A DNA stretch of 64,000 nt from Siphonodentalium dalli (lineage: Eukaryota; Mollusca; Scaphopoda; Gadilida; Siphonodentaliidae): NCBI GenBank assembly GCA_032622095.1, contig CP136064.1:257035863-257099862 (forward strand), read 5' to 3'. Below, piece by piece: positions 61,601 through 64,000 of the stretch (position 1 is the stretch's first letter; each line of letters begins with the position of its first letter). A program made the position numbers and the translations under genes. Below the pieces are notes generated by a model. The model searched no databases. It was not told the DNA's origin and saw nothing but the letters and a program-made list of their open reading frames with translations.

Positions 61601-63196
61601 TGCCGTTGACATCAGACGACTTATGGGTGCAAATAAACAATAAATCAACAATAAGGAGCGTTTCTTATGTTGGAAAATTGGTACAGATAGGTCACGTGAC
61701 TAGGGGAATGGCATGAGATAGGTCACGTGACTAGGGTAATGGCATGGGATAGGTCACGTGACTAGGGGAATGGCATGGGATATGTGCGTCTTCTCGTGTT
61801 TATTAATACTGGCTGAGAATAAAACATTACCTACTTATCTTTGACCTCAGATGACTTAAACGGAGACTAATAGATTATATGATCAATAGCATTTATGTGG
61901 GAAAATTGGTGGGTGATTTTTAAATAACAGTTTAACACCTCTATCCTGATTCCATTTATAACATGTATAAACACGACGCGACATATATGTAACCTCTAAC
62001 TAATACTCGTCCTATCATACAATGGTTTCACCACCAATTTCCCATATATCTTCTAAACTGATAATAAACGCTCTTTATTTATCATATAATTTATTATTCC
62101 AGCATTCAACGTGGGTGGAATCTCGGACTTTACTCGTCCACATCATGTGCAACATGCAGGTGGTATCGATGCGATGCATGAACAGCATATAATTAGTAGA
62201 GCCAATTTCTATCCGGCAACCAGCGCAGTGGCGACGACAACGACGACAACGACGAAAATAACAACAACAGCAACGGCATCAACAACAACAGCAGCAACAG
62301 AAGCAACAACAACAACAATGGGAACTAGTCCTATTCACAAAATAACGGCATCAACAACAGCAGCAGCAACAGAAGCAACAACAACAACAACAATGGGAAC
62401 TAGTCCTATTCACAAAATAACGGCATCAACAACAGCAGCAGCAACAGAAGCAACAACAACAACAACAATGGGAACTAGTCCTATTCACAAAATAACGGCA
62501 TCAACAACAGCAGCAGCAACAGAAGCAACAACAACAACAACAATGGGAACTAGTCATATTCACAAAATAACGGCATCAACAACAGCAGCAGCAACAGAAG
62601 CAACAACAACAACAACAATGGGAACTAGTCCTATTCACAAAATAACGGCATCAACAACAGCAGCAACAACAACAACAACAACAACAATGGGAACTAGTCC
62701 TATTCACAAAATAACGGCATCAACAACAACAGCAGCAACAGAAGCAACAACAACAACAACAATGGGAACTAGTCCTATTCACAAAATAACGGCATCAACA
62801 ACAGCAGCAGCAACAGAAGCAACAACAACAACAATGGGAACTAGTCCTATTCACAAAATAACGGCATCAACAACAACAGCAGCAACAGAAGCAACAACAA
62901 CAACAACAATGGGAACTAGTCATATTCACAAAATAACGGCATCAACAGCAGCAGCAGCAACAGAAGCAACAACAACAATGGGAACTAGTCCTATTCACAA
63001 AATAAGGATAACGACACAGCCATCTGGAAGCAACATTAAACCGAGTAAAACGAACACAAGTGCCACTATTCAAGGGACGGGCGGGATGAGAAAAAAGGGC
63101 CAAAATGAGCAGAAGAGACGACCAGGCCCAATAGCGACTGGTGGTAGGAATTTCAATTTGGCATGTTCCTTCAACACTAATGCATGTGATGTATAA
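22539..63196 (+). CDS. ITIH-like secreted protein gene (spliced, 8 core exons plus alternative terminal exons)
   Basis: Seen: exons at 22539-22637, 25174-25334, 27069-27179, 30201-30451, 32058-32221, 34766-35051, 38832-39529 and 44940-45036, then a choice of terminal exon. All joints have AG/GT borders and phases that fit (0, 2, 2, 1, 0, 1, 0, 1). The spliced product has a signal peptide, a VIT domain, a VWA domain with a DxSxS MIDAS motif, and the strand FHFVTPYTSMVVTKP that follows VWA in ITIH proteins. Known: ITIH heavy chains are secreted and bind hyaluronan or matrix. Inferred: a secreted extracellular-matrix or plasma-type protein. Lengths are about 682 aa (exon at 58024), 986 aa (62103) or 695 aa (52308). 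The vertebrate ITI_HC_C domain and the DPHF cleavage motif are not seen, so the protein is shorter at the C-terminus than vertebrate ITIH1-4. Paralogue assignment is not possible, so no symbol is given. Confidence 0.88.
22660..22860 (-). repeat. Dispersed repeat in intron 1 (copy of 10500-10870)
   Basis: It carries the reverse complement of the 10.5-10.9 kb block, including GAAAATTCC-type and GGTTGTTCGGCCCGGTG segments. It begins about 20 bp after the exon 1 donor. A relic of the same flank occurs at 22980-23040. Confidence 0.6.
23957..24003 (+). repeat. Solo end of the AAATTCGCGCA MITE family
   Basis: GTATTTAAATTCGCGCAGTA followed by CTATTTTTCGCG matches the ends of the element at 29111-29773. 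Confidence 0.55.
24185..24802. repeat. Inverted-repeat element built from AACATTC heptamers
   Basis: The left arm (24185-24300) has tandem CAACATTCAACATTCGTTC and ends TTCTTGTACAT. The right arm (24714-24802) is its inverse, starting ATGTACAAGAA. A third cluster lies at 24565-24630. A run of 18 G at 24160-24177 precedes it. Located in intron 1. Confidence 0.65.
25174..25334 (+). CDS. ITIH-like exon 2: first part of VIT domain
   Basis: Acceptor TTATATTTGCAG and donor GTGAGT; 161 nt, starting in phase 0 and leaving two bases of a split Met codon. The translation includes DLKIYSLHIQSDIKLRYA, TLITSRVVNGNLDADREVEF and a LPNQAMITNFSM end. It matches the start of the VIT (vault protein/inter-alpha-trypsin) domain, where ITIH proteins read IYSL...V-S+FA...SxVVN...EV-F-V-LP..AFI-xF. 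A Lys-Ile-Tyr start directly after the signal peptide implies little or no propeptide. Confidence 0.88.
25378..25602. mobile_element. 225-bp palindromic MITE, copy 1 (intron 2)
   Basis: Ends CCTGTCATTAACTCGCGGCC and the inverse GGCCGCCAGATAGTGACAGG; arms continue with ATATTGGATCCACCAGGTCC. The centre has inverted CCATATATGGAA pairs. It starts 44 bp past the exon 2 donor. Related copies are at 43463-43670 and, partial, 25683-25810. Confidence 0.7.
25683..25810. mobile_element. Partial copy of the CCATATATGG MITE
   Basis: It has GCCATATATGGAATTCATGA, the inverted CCATATATGGAATGCTACG and a decayed GCATCCAATATTG end; the left terminus is missing. Confidence 0.5.
25815..26665 (+). repeat. ~150-bp tandem array in intron 2, five copies
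   Basis: Each unit has GGCACACCCTACAGACG, TCATCCGATCGTCACCAAAC, GACCTCTAGATGGGAG and CAGCCATCTTGGATTTT. Unit starts near 25895, 26048, 26211, 26352 and 26503. Confidence 0.8.
26727..26945. mobile_element. Truncated copy of the 12.6-kb palindromic MITE
   Basis: It matches 12600-12835 closely (ACCCTGTGCCAATGCATTCT, then CACCCATACAGAGCCCCAGA), but the central TCGACCATAGGTCG of the hairpin is deleted, leaving TTATATATAA. Confidence 0.7.
27069..27179 (+). CDS. ITIH-like exon 3: middle of VIT domain
   Basis: Acceptor ATATTATAG, donor GTAACT; 111 nt, phase 2 in and 2 out. The first base completes Met from exon 2. The translation reads EIDGKIYPGELKEKKAAQKQ then YDAAKEKGQSAGQIKAR. This is the VIT signature IDG..YPG.(I/V)KEK..A..QY..A...G..AGL(V)KA, strongly conserved in ITIH heavy chains. 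A TA-flanked hairpin MITE begins only 23 bp past the donor. Confidence 0.9.
27203..27415. mobile_element. 213-bp hairpin MITE with TA target duplication
   Basis: TA|CAGTAATGCCCTAAATAATC...GGGCATTACTG|TA. The arms are ~100 bp inverted repeats with few mismatches. TA flanks and CAG ends fit Tc1/mariner-type non-autonomous elements. It starts 23 bp after the exon 3 donor. Confidence 0.8.
27484..27592. repeat. Palindrome with ACAGGTTCCCAGAACA arms
   Basis: ACAGGTTCCCAGAACA...CTCCACCCCCAATAATACTT inverts to AAGTATTAATGGGGGTGGGG...TGTTCTGTGGACCTGT, about 109 bp end to end. Confidence 0.65.
27785..28790 (+). repeat. 23-bp minisatellite, ~44 units, in intron 3
   Basis: The unit is GGATATTATATCAGGCATGA plus CAT. 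A shortened 17-bp unit lacking GGATAT is interspersed at both ends of the array (for example 27826-27846, 27961-27990, 28660-28760). Single-base variants such as TCAGACATG and TTATGTCAGG recur. Confidence 0.95.
29111..29773. mobile_element. MITE with AAATTCGCGCAGTACTAT ends
   Basis: The left end GTATTTAAATTCGCGCAGTA and right end TACTGCGCGAATTTAAATAC are inverted. Further TTTTAAATTCGCGCAC copies lie just inside both ends. About 660 bp, intron 3, no transposase. Confidence 0.65.
30201..30451 (+). CDS. ITIH-like exon 4: end of VIT domain
   Basis: Acceptor CTTTTCCAG, donor GTACGT; 251 nt. Key stretch: NKFSVQVNVAAEGKVTFNLT followed by YQELLERKKGLYEH and DMRLDIAI. This matches the VIT segment (F.V.VNVAA..KVTFEL.YEELL+R..G.YE) and the following 'PGQPVxDxxIDV.I.E' strand. 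Residues after this (SNELLTNNVDLS) lead into the variable loop before VWA. The open frame runs on into the intron on both sides, but the splice signals and family alignment fix the borders. Confidence 0.9.
30572..30945 (+). repeat. Dispersed ~370-bp repeat, copy 1
   Basis: ATCGAGAATAATCTTGTTC...ATGCAGCGACTATCG...GTTTATCGCCGATAGATGCG recurs at 42526-42870 at high similarity. Class unknown. Confidence 0.7.
31090..31335. repeat. Second cluster of TGATATCA palindromes (intron 4)
   Basis: About eleven TGATATCA-like sites at ~20-24 bp spacing, in linkers like those of 16670-16870 (CACAAATTCGA, TAAATTCATTT). Confidence 0.7.
31586..32038. mobile_element. 453-bp TIR element with ATTCT target duplication before exon 5
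   Basis: ATTCT|CACGGTGGGGAATCACGTGG...CCAAGTGATTCCCCACCGTG|ATTCT. The ~40-bp ends are inverted with few mismatches, and inner inverted arms (CATTCTGACCAAAGTTGCCA and its inverse) occur. The right target copy ends 14 bp before the first base of exon 5. No transposase. Confidence 0.8.
32058..32221 (+). CDS. ITIH-like exon 5: VIT-VWA linker
   Basis: Acceptor ATGTATTGCAG, donor GTACGT; 164 nt, ending in phase 0. The translation contains SAFIQFRPSRRKQQEMG, then GISGLFRTFYDVER and GGGEVL. This corresponds to the ITIH segment GHVxFKPxxxQQxx...G.F.(I/V)xYDVxR. The two Cys residues of the vertebrate linker (SCPTC) are absent. A 453-bp transposon with a target duplication ends 19 bp before this exon's first base (see findings). 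Confidence 0.85.
32393..32597 (-). mobile_element. tRNA-derived SINE
   Basis: On the minus strand it starts GTCCCCGTAGCCGAGGTGG (box A-like TAGCCGAGGTGG), has a box B at GGTTCGAATCC, a non-tRNA body (CCATTTCGATAAGAAATGAG) and an A-rich tail (A10 then TATATA). This is the standard tRNA-SINE layout. Its 3' body recurs at 32819-32870. A second box-B-like GGTTCGAACCC lies upstream at 32648-32660, perhaps a composite head. Confidence 0.7.
33000..34760. other. Intron 5 remainder
   Basis: Apart from the reversed 18.65-kb MITE relic (33655-34025) and a 21-bp tandem repeat (34328-34395), I see nothing recognisable. Confidence 0.5.
34328..34395 (+). repeat. 21-bp tandem repeat, three copies
   Basis: The unit CCATAGACACCCCAATCCAGC repeats at 34330, 34351 and 34372. 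Confidence 0.85.
34766..35051 (+). CDS. ITIH-like exon 6: first half of VWA domain
   Basis: Acceptor TTTATTGTAG, donor GTAAGC; 286 nt. The translation begins VVNGYFVHFFAPERL and continues with VLFILDVSGSMSGKKI, giving the VWA MIDAS motif D-x-S-G-S intact. It then has LKEAMKSILNEL...GDKFSIAKFSSSV, the second VWA strand, and ends ...VNNMRARGG. Known: the MIDAS coordinates a divalent metal for ligand binding; an intact motif suggests a functional metal site. The frame is clean throughout. Confidence 0.93.
35349..35442. repeat. 94-bp palindrome
   Basis: ATCCATCATGACCTGGGGTG followed by TGGGATGGAAAA inverts after a short loop to TTTTTCCATCCCACACCCC...GATGGAT. Confidence 0.8.
36595..37050 (+). repeat. 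Copy of the 15.2-16.1 kb dispersed repeat (intron 6)
   Basis: It shares GGTGCTCAATCCGATTCGGT, GCCGGTTTGTCAAA, ACCCCCGAAGCCAAGGAAAT and TTTGCGAGCGTTAATT with that family. Confidence 0.65.
37417..37568. repeat. Near-perfect 152-bp hairpin
   Basis: Arms of about 70 bp begin ATAAGGATTAACTGTCATGT and are inverted with almost no mismatch around a short loop (ATTTCGGGTTTTA). Located in intron 6. Confidence 0.85.
37653..38088. mobile_element. piggyBac-like MITE with palindromic module (intron 6)
   Basis: TTAA|CCCTTTCAGTGCC...GGGCACTCAAAGGG|TTAA. 436 bp with one copy of the GCCAATGCATT...palindrome (37698-37769) around TCGACCATAGGTCG. Ends differ in sequence from the 14.7-kb element except for CCCTTT. 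Confidence 0.78.
38832..39529 (+). CDS. ITIH-like exon 7: second half of VWA and post-VWA region
   Basis: Acceptor TTTATATAG, donor GTACGT; 698 nt, the largest core exon. It opens with the MIDAS threonine region (ATNIDAALLSGI) and contains VFLTDGEPTIGETNP, the third MIDAS element (TDGE), then LFSLAFGNGADYDFVKKLA and ARKIYEDSDAAIQISGFYEE, nearly diagnostic for ITIH heavy chains (FGxGxxYxFLExxA...A+RIYEDSDAxLQLxGFYEE). It ends with ITERIWGYLSIKQLEKRL, matching the ERLWAYLTI.QLL.. helix. The ~690-nt reading frame is uninterrupted. Confidence 0.95.
39725..40320 (+). pseudogene. LINE C-terminal fragment (intron 7)
   Basis: One frame, with a single TAA at 39862, reads QTLIQFYNMTKHKAPSYIS...NMIPPDSSS, then SATRAWNSLSDSVRPSETLA and RIRLGCSNLNKDLVTNHL...CPCGGFEIESAYHFLLKCPL. 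This is the C-terminal tail of LINE reverse transcriptases, including a C-C-H-C zinc-knuckle-like CPCG...YHFLLKCP. The catalytic RT domain is absent. It is a 5'-truncated, decayed insertion. Confidence 0.75.
40980..41095. repeat. Inverted repeat with AAATGGGTTTGTCGATACGA arms
   Basis: AAATGGGTTTGTCGATACGA inverts to ATATCGACAAACCCATTT; inside, GAACGAGAGGCGCTTGCGCC and CGAGTTCTATC are also self-complementary. A related hairpin lies at 42860-42960. Confidence 0.65.
41651..42524 (-). pseudogene. LINE RT C-terminal fragment, minus strand (intron 7)
   Basis: A 267-residue open frame (42454 to 41651) starts KLFDALIRPILVYGSEVW, the thumb-region motif of CR1/L2-type LINE reverse transcriptases, and ends with RKCATCNILEDEEHFFLFC, a C-C-H-C tail. 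It extends upstream to 42524 (ILDFNISNTELFL) past one stop. The RT palm domain is missing. It is in opposite orientation to the host gene. Confidence 0.8.
42526..42870 (+). repeat. Dispersed ~370-bp repeat, copy 2
   Basis: The same sequence as 30572-30945, abutting the LINE fragment. Confidence 0.7.
43463..43670. mobile_element. Palindromic MITE, copy 2 (intron 7)
   Basis: TCATTTAGTCGCGGCCATAT...ATGGATCCAAAATGGCCGCGAC-type inverted ends and the CCATATATGGAATTCGTGAA centre match the element at 25378-25602. Confidence 0.65.
43873..44117. mobile_element. 245-bp piggyBac-like MITE (intron 7)
   Basis: TTAA|CCTTTCCATGA...CTATGAAAGGG|TTAA. Inside is a short version of the GCCAATGCATTCTC palindrome (43918-43972) and a diverged one (43985-44074). 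Confidence 0.7.
44380..44705 (+). pseudogene. LINE C-terminal fragment immediately upstream of exon 8
   Basis: The frame FKYRRFRGDLIETYKMLNGH...FFTQRVVSSWNSLPDHIV is the conserved C-terminal stretch of CR1-like LINEs. About 105 residues, ending in TGA, followed by a GATGATGAT-type microsatellite tail (44789-44820), as at LINE 3' ends. It ends 235 bp before exon 8. Confidence 0.78.
44940..45036 (+). CDS. ITIH-like exon 8: conserved strand after VWA
   Basis: Acceptor TATTTTAAACAG, donor GTAAGT; 97 nt, leaving one base. It reads FHFVTPYTSMVVTKPDASVL followed by PDVGDSPTPRDEG. In vertebrate ITIH the equivalent strand is Y.FVTPLTSMVVTKP, after which the protein is variable. The exon 7-8 joint restores ALK-FHF, as in the family. 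Every candidate terminal exon found downstream starts with the two bases needed to complete the split codon. Confidence 0.92.
45417..45537. repeat. Inverted repeat with TTGGTTTGATATTA arms
   Basis: TTGGTTTGATATTATAGGCC inverts to GGCCTAATATCAAACCAA, with a second inner palindrome (CCTCATATCAGCC and GGCTGATTGTGATATGAGG). Confidence 0.7.
45625..45745 (+). repeat. Tandem GGT(A/C)(G/A)TTTCGTACCAT repeat
   Basis: About five units of ~22-28 bp based on TTTCGTACCATATTTTTGGT. Confidence 0.7.
46470..47190 (-). pseudogene. LINE C-terminal fragment, minus strand (intron 8)
   Basis: The minus-strand frame LSNDMKWLPQIDKITKKANS...LGFIRRNRRKAPF...YETLVRSSLEYAAVMWDPH is the classic 3' part of a LINE RT. 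It continues, with a stop, as ERRKDQRLELFHKM and NSFFPRTIIQWNTLN to about 46470. The palm domain is absent. Confidence 0.85.
47200..49990. other. Intron 8 section, nothing recognised
   Basis: It includes a 25-C run at 49625-49649 and CGGTTGAGAAATGT-like short duplications at 48570 and 48870. No coding domain or transposon end was recognised. Confidence 0.45.
50002..50151. repeat. ~150-bp imperfect palindrome
   Basis: GAGATTTGTCACCCGCTCGA inverts to TCGAGCGGGTGACAAATCGC around a GAGGAGCGAAGCTCCGAGG centre, with outer arms ACAGTTGT / ACAACTGT. Confidence 0.7.
50990..52190 (-). pseudogene. LINE 5' fragment: ORF1 and start of ORF2, minus strand
   Basis: A 163-residue minus frame (52180-51689) has a charged N-terminus and a coiled-coil (QDVCKSIAELQKGQNSIRKM...LTALEFKGN), typical of LINE ORF1. 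After a one-base shift it continues as LPYGDNATSDVDILQKVKQL and DALGSVCDGKVTLTAAER, the ORF1 RRM-like core. Further down, frames read LNVCGW(T)AKNHALRTQI and DIFYLNETHLKPNGSNGY, the start of an APE endonuclease ORF2. Several frameshifts make it inactive. Its 5' end abuts the 52.3-kb copy of the terminal exon. Confidence 0.7.
52308..52528 (+). CDS. Third copy of the ITIH-like terminal exon (possibly truncated or a pseudo-exon)
   Basis: An open frame from 52308 to a TAA at 52526-52528 is homologous to the ends of the exons at 58024 and 62103. It shares MRKKG..., GRNFNLACSFNTNACDV and about 160 bp of downstream DNA. A TAG just before 52308 could act as an acceptor in the right phase, but there is no pyrimidine tract. 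The frame stays open past the stop of the other copies, adding ECSSDSDFGRPLGRKLHEIK. It contains the tandem peptide QRRPTSSQRRPT. A LINE fragment abuts its 5' side, so it may have lost its true start. Either an alternative last exon (695 aa protein) or a relic. Confidence 0.4.
52498..52503 (+). promoter_or_regulatory. AATAAA polyadenylation signal candidate, copy at 52.5 kb
   Basis: AATAAA lies within the conserved segment downstream of the shared peptide tail; in this copy it is still inside the open frame (HEIK). The same hexamer is at the same relative place in the other two terminal-exon copies. Confidence 0.35.
52700..54690. other. Intron or intergenic stretch, nothing recognised
   Basis: AT-rich, with only short frames lacking domains. 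A repeated phrase, AGATAGAACACTTTAGTTCTGA/TCAGAACTAAACTGTTCTATC, at 53770 and 54408 brackets about 650 bp in inverted orientation and may mark an unclassified TIR element. Confidence 0.4.
54695..55325 (+). repeat. ~140-bp GC-rich tandem array
   Basis: Units carry TTTGACGGCATGGGTGGGTG, GAAACACCCCGACCCC, GGGGGGTACCACCC and GAGAACGGTAAGGATTTCGG. Starts near 54742, 54891, 55031, 55171 and 55271 (last ones shortened). It begins with GGAACTTATTCCCTATTCC. Reverse-orientation blocks of the family are at 56640-57045 and 60855-61290. Long overlapping frames here are repeat translations. Confidence 0.85.
55325..56290 (+). repeat. ~178-bp tandem array, about five copies
   Basis: Units carry CTCCCACAATC(A/T)GGAA, CGCCAGACTCTACTTACGCC, AATTTGTGGCCGGG and GGGGCCAC. 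Starts near 55336, 55514, 55691, 55870 and 56196, with one degenerate unit. Another partial unit is at 58430-58510. Confidence 0.85.
58024..58205 (+). CDS. ITIH-like terminal exon, short form
   Basis: Acceptor TTTATTATTCCAG, then 182 nt to a TGA. The first two bases complete the split codon of exon 8 (Ala). It reads FNVGGISDFTAFARPQHAGG, then basic KRQRIRPMRRPGAIAAGG and the shared tail RNFNLACSFNTNACDVE. The TGA arises from a 6-bp deletion relative to the 52.3-kb and 63.2-kb copies, in which the sequence reads TGTTCGAG. A dibasic-rich stretch precedes the two-Cys tail and could be a protease site (inference). No known domain is certain. Confidence 0.7.
58245..58250 (+). promoter_or_regulatory. 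AATAAA polyadenylation signal candidate, short terminal exon
   Basis: The hexamer lies 40 bp after the TGA of the short terminal exon, in sequence shared with the other copies. Spacing is short for a 3' UTR but possible. Confidence 0.45.
58754..59227. mobile_element. ~470-bp insertion flanked by GGAGTA
   Basis: Copy 1 of the segmental duplication reads straight through here, while copy 2 has extra GC-richer DNA between two GGAGTA hexamers (58748-58753, 59222-59227). It contains an A-rich stretch (58849-58882) and a short minus-strand frame of 68 residues without a recognised domain. Possibly a retrocopied or retrotransposon fragment. Confidence 0.4.
59251..60765. mobile_element. Non-autonomous hAT-like transposon, 1515 bp
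   Basis: GTTATAAC|CATTGGGGCTCAACGGCGCC...GGCGCTGTTGAGCCCCAGTG|GTTATAAC. The inverted ends match for ~55 bp with few differences, and the 8-bp target duplication fits the hAT superfamily. Subterminal CCAGTGCGCATTT motifs repeat inside (59701, 59753). The unoccupied paralogous site is at about 56545-56556. No transposase domain is visible; minus frames at 59405-59826 and 59946-60272 are unrecognised. Confidence 0.85.
60280..60423. mobile_element. 144-bp MITE nested in the hAT-like element
   Basis: TA|CACTCTTAAAATAATGTGTG...ACACATCCTTTTTAAGAGTG|TA. TA flanks suggest a Tc1/mariner-type MITE. Inner inverted CAGAATGTTGTG / AACATTCTG arms strengthen the hairpin. Confidence 0.75.
61685..61790 (+). 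repeat. ~39-bp tandem repeat GGTCACGTGACTAGGG, three copies
   Basis: GATAGGTCACGTGACTAGGG plus AATGGCATGG is repeated three times here and at 57588-57692 in the paralogous block. Each unit holds a perfect GGTCACGTGACT palindrome (E-box type). Confidence 0.8.
62103..63196 (+). CDS. ITIH-like terminal exon, long form with mucin-like repeats
   Basis: The acceptor is identical in type to the 58024 copy (ATTTATTATTCCAG) and is phase-compatible with exon 8. It shares FNVGGISDFT and ends with the GGRNFNLACSFNTNACDV tail, stopping at TAA. Between these lie ten tandem units of about 25 residues (62219-63004): poly-Thr, then MGTS(P/H)IHKITAST, then Ala/Thr-rich TEA. Length differences among units are all multiples of three bases, so the frame is kept. 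Thr/Ser density suggests heavy O-glycosylation of a secreted stalk (inference). The protein would be about 986 aa. Confidence 0.72.
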
Positions 63197-63246
63197 TGTT
63201 CGAGTGACTCTGACTATGGGCGGCCGTTGGGTAGGAAATTACATGA

Positions 63247-63252
63247 AATAAA
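63247..63252 (+). promoter_or_regulatory. AATAAA polyadenylation signal candidate, long terminal exon
   Basis: The hexamer lies 51 bp after the TAA of the long terminal exon, in the block shared by all three copies (TTACATGAAATAAAAGT). Confidence 0.45.
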
Positions 63253-63349
63253 AGTCAATGGTCAATGTTTAAAGAATTGCATGCAACGCACATTCAATAT
63301 AAGTCCATTCCAATTTAATAGCAATATTTTTCAAACCAATGGTGTCCAT

Positions 63350-64000
63350 CGCATATTCTATACATGTATATTCCGTTTCTAGCCATATTTTCCTAATCCA
63401 CCTGATACAGACCAATGTTACTCTGTAGTAATACAAAACTATTAGTTAAAAAGGGCTCAGTAGTAAAGGGTGTGTGGCATGCCACGCCAGCCGTTGAAGC
63501 ATGCCACAGGCTCTTTGAAAAGCTAAAATCCTAACATTGCCAAATGGTAATAACTCTATAAAGAATGTACCTTTACGAAATAACGGCGATTTGTATGAGA
63601 AAGTACAACACCACAATAGATCAATTTAAAACACTTCTTCTTCAAATATTTCCGTTATTTCCGGTCAAAAACACTTCTTCAAATATCTCTGCTACTCCGA
63701 ACTTGGAATGTCGCTGATGGATAATATTATACCGGCATAATGTTGGCATTATGCTGCTATATCAATTCGCCAATGGTCTCGTCTCGCTCGCTGCAACAAG
63801 CACACTTGAAGCAATTAACACTGTATGATGTGTGATTATATCTCCTTTTCTAAATCGGTACATGCAAACAAGATATAATTATATACATTTTTCGAAATAA
63901 GTTTAATTATTCACCAAACAATAAATATATCATAGATATAAAATATCTAGTTTGATGCCAACAAAATGGGAATGTCAATTATGTGTCCCCAGGGAGCAGT
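63350..64000. other. Downstream end of window, nothing recognised
   Basis: No further exon with ITIH similarity and no transposon end was seen. A duplicated AAAACACTTCTTC...AAATAT motif occurs at 63628 and 63665. Confidence 0.4.

Larger units (their letters stand above)
58430..63350 (+). repeat. Segmental duplication, copy 2 (contains the long terminal exon)
   Basis: It contains the same blocks as 56240-58420 but is enlarged by a ~470-bp insertion (58754-59227), a hAT-like element (59251-60765) and the coding minisatellite (62219-63004). The shared sequence runs ~150 bp past the stop codon and then ends at GGTGTCCAT. Confidence 0.8.

Overview
This window is AT-rich, repeat-dense DNA from an invertebrate animal. 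It has spliced exons with GT/AG borders, kilobase-long introns, many DNA transposon families, CR1/L2-like LINE fragments, a tRNA-derived SINE and satellite-type arrays. Helitron/HINE elements built around ~140-bp tandem repeats and a GTCT microsatellite resemble elements described from bivalves. Together with LINE fragments of a lophotrochozoan type, this points to a mollusc or another lophotrochozoan. The species cannot be fixed from sequence alone.

The only host gene I can support is on the + strand: an inter-alpha-trypsin inhibitor heavy chain (ITIH)-like secreted protein running from 22539 to at least 63196. Eight exons join in perfect phase: signal peptide (22539-22637), VIT domain (25174-25334, 27069-27179, 30201-30451), linker (32058-32221), VWA domain (34766-35051, 38832-39529) and the conserved post-VWA strand (44940-45036). 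After a 13-kb intron there are three related terminal-exon copies (52308-52528, 58024-58205, 62103-63196), all phase-compatible with exon 8. They would give proteins of about 695, 682 and 986 residues. The last carries ten in-frame Thr/Ala-rich mucin-like repeats. The vertebrate ITIH C-terminal domain is not seen. The start codon sits just downstream of three tandem ~70-bp units, two of which carry a TATATAA box.

Layout: 1-8.2 kb holds two HINE/Helitron-like elements. 8.2-22.3 kb is intergenic and repeat-filled: a PIF1-helicase relic, a small Helitron, foldback and piggyBac-like MITEs, GATATC arrays, a CAT-trinucleotide tract and a reversed HINE. 22.3-45 kb is the body of the ITIH-like gene, with MITEs sitting beside several splice sites, a 23-bp minisatellite at 27.8 kb, a SINE and LINE pieces in the introns. 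45-52.3 kb is mostly LINE debris and unassigned intron. 54.7-63.4 kb is built from tandem arrays and a segmental duplication that copied the terminal exon. Its second copy is interrupted by a 1.5-kb hAT-like element with an 8-bp target duplication, which itself contains a small TA-flanked MITE.

The most interesting observations are the amplified, phase-compatible terminal exons, a long palindromic module carried inside several piggyBac-like MITEs with different ends, and transposons lying 15-45 bp from splice sites of the gene.
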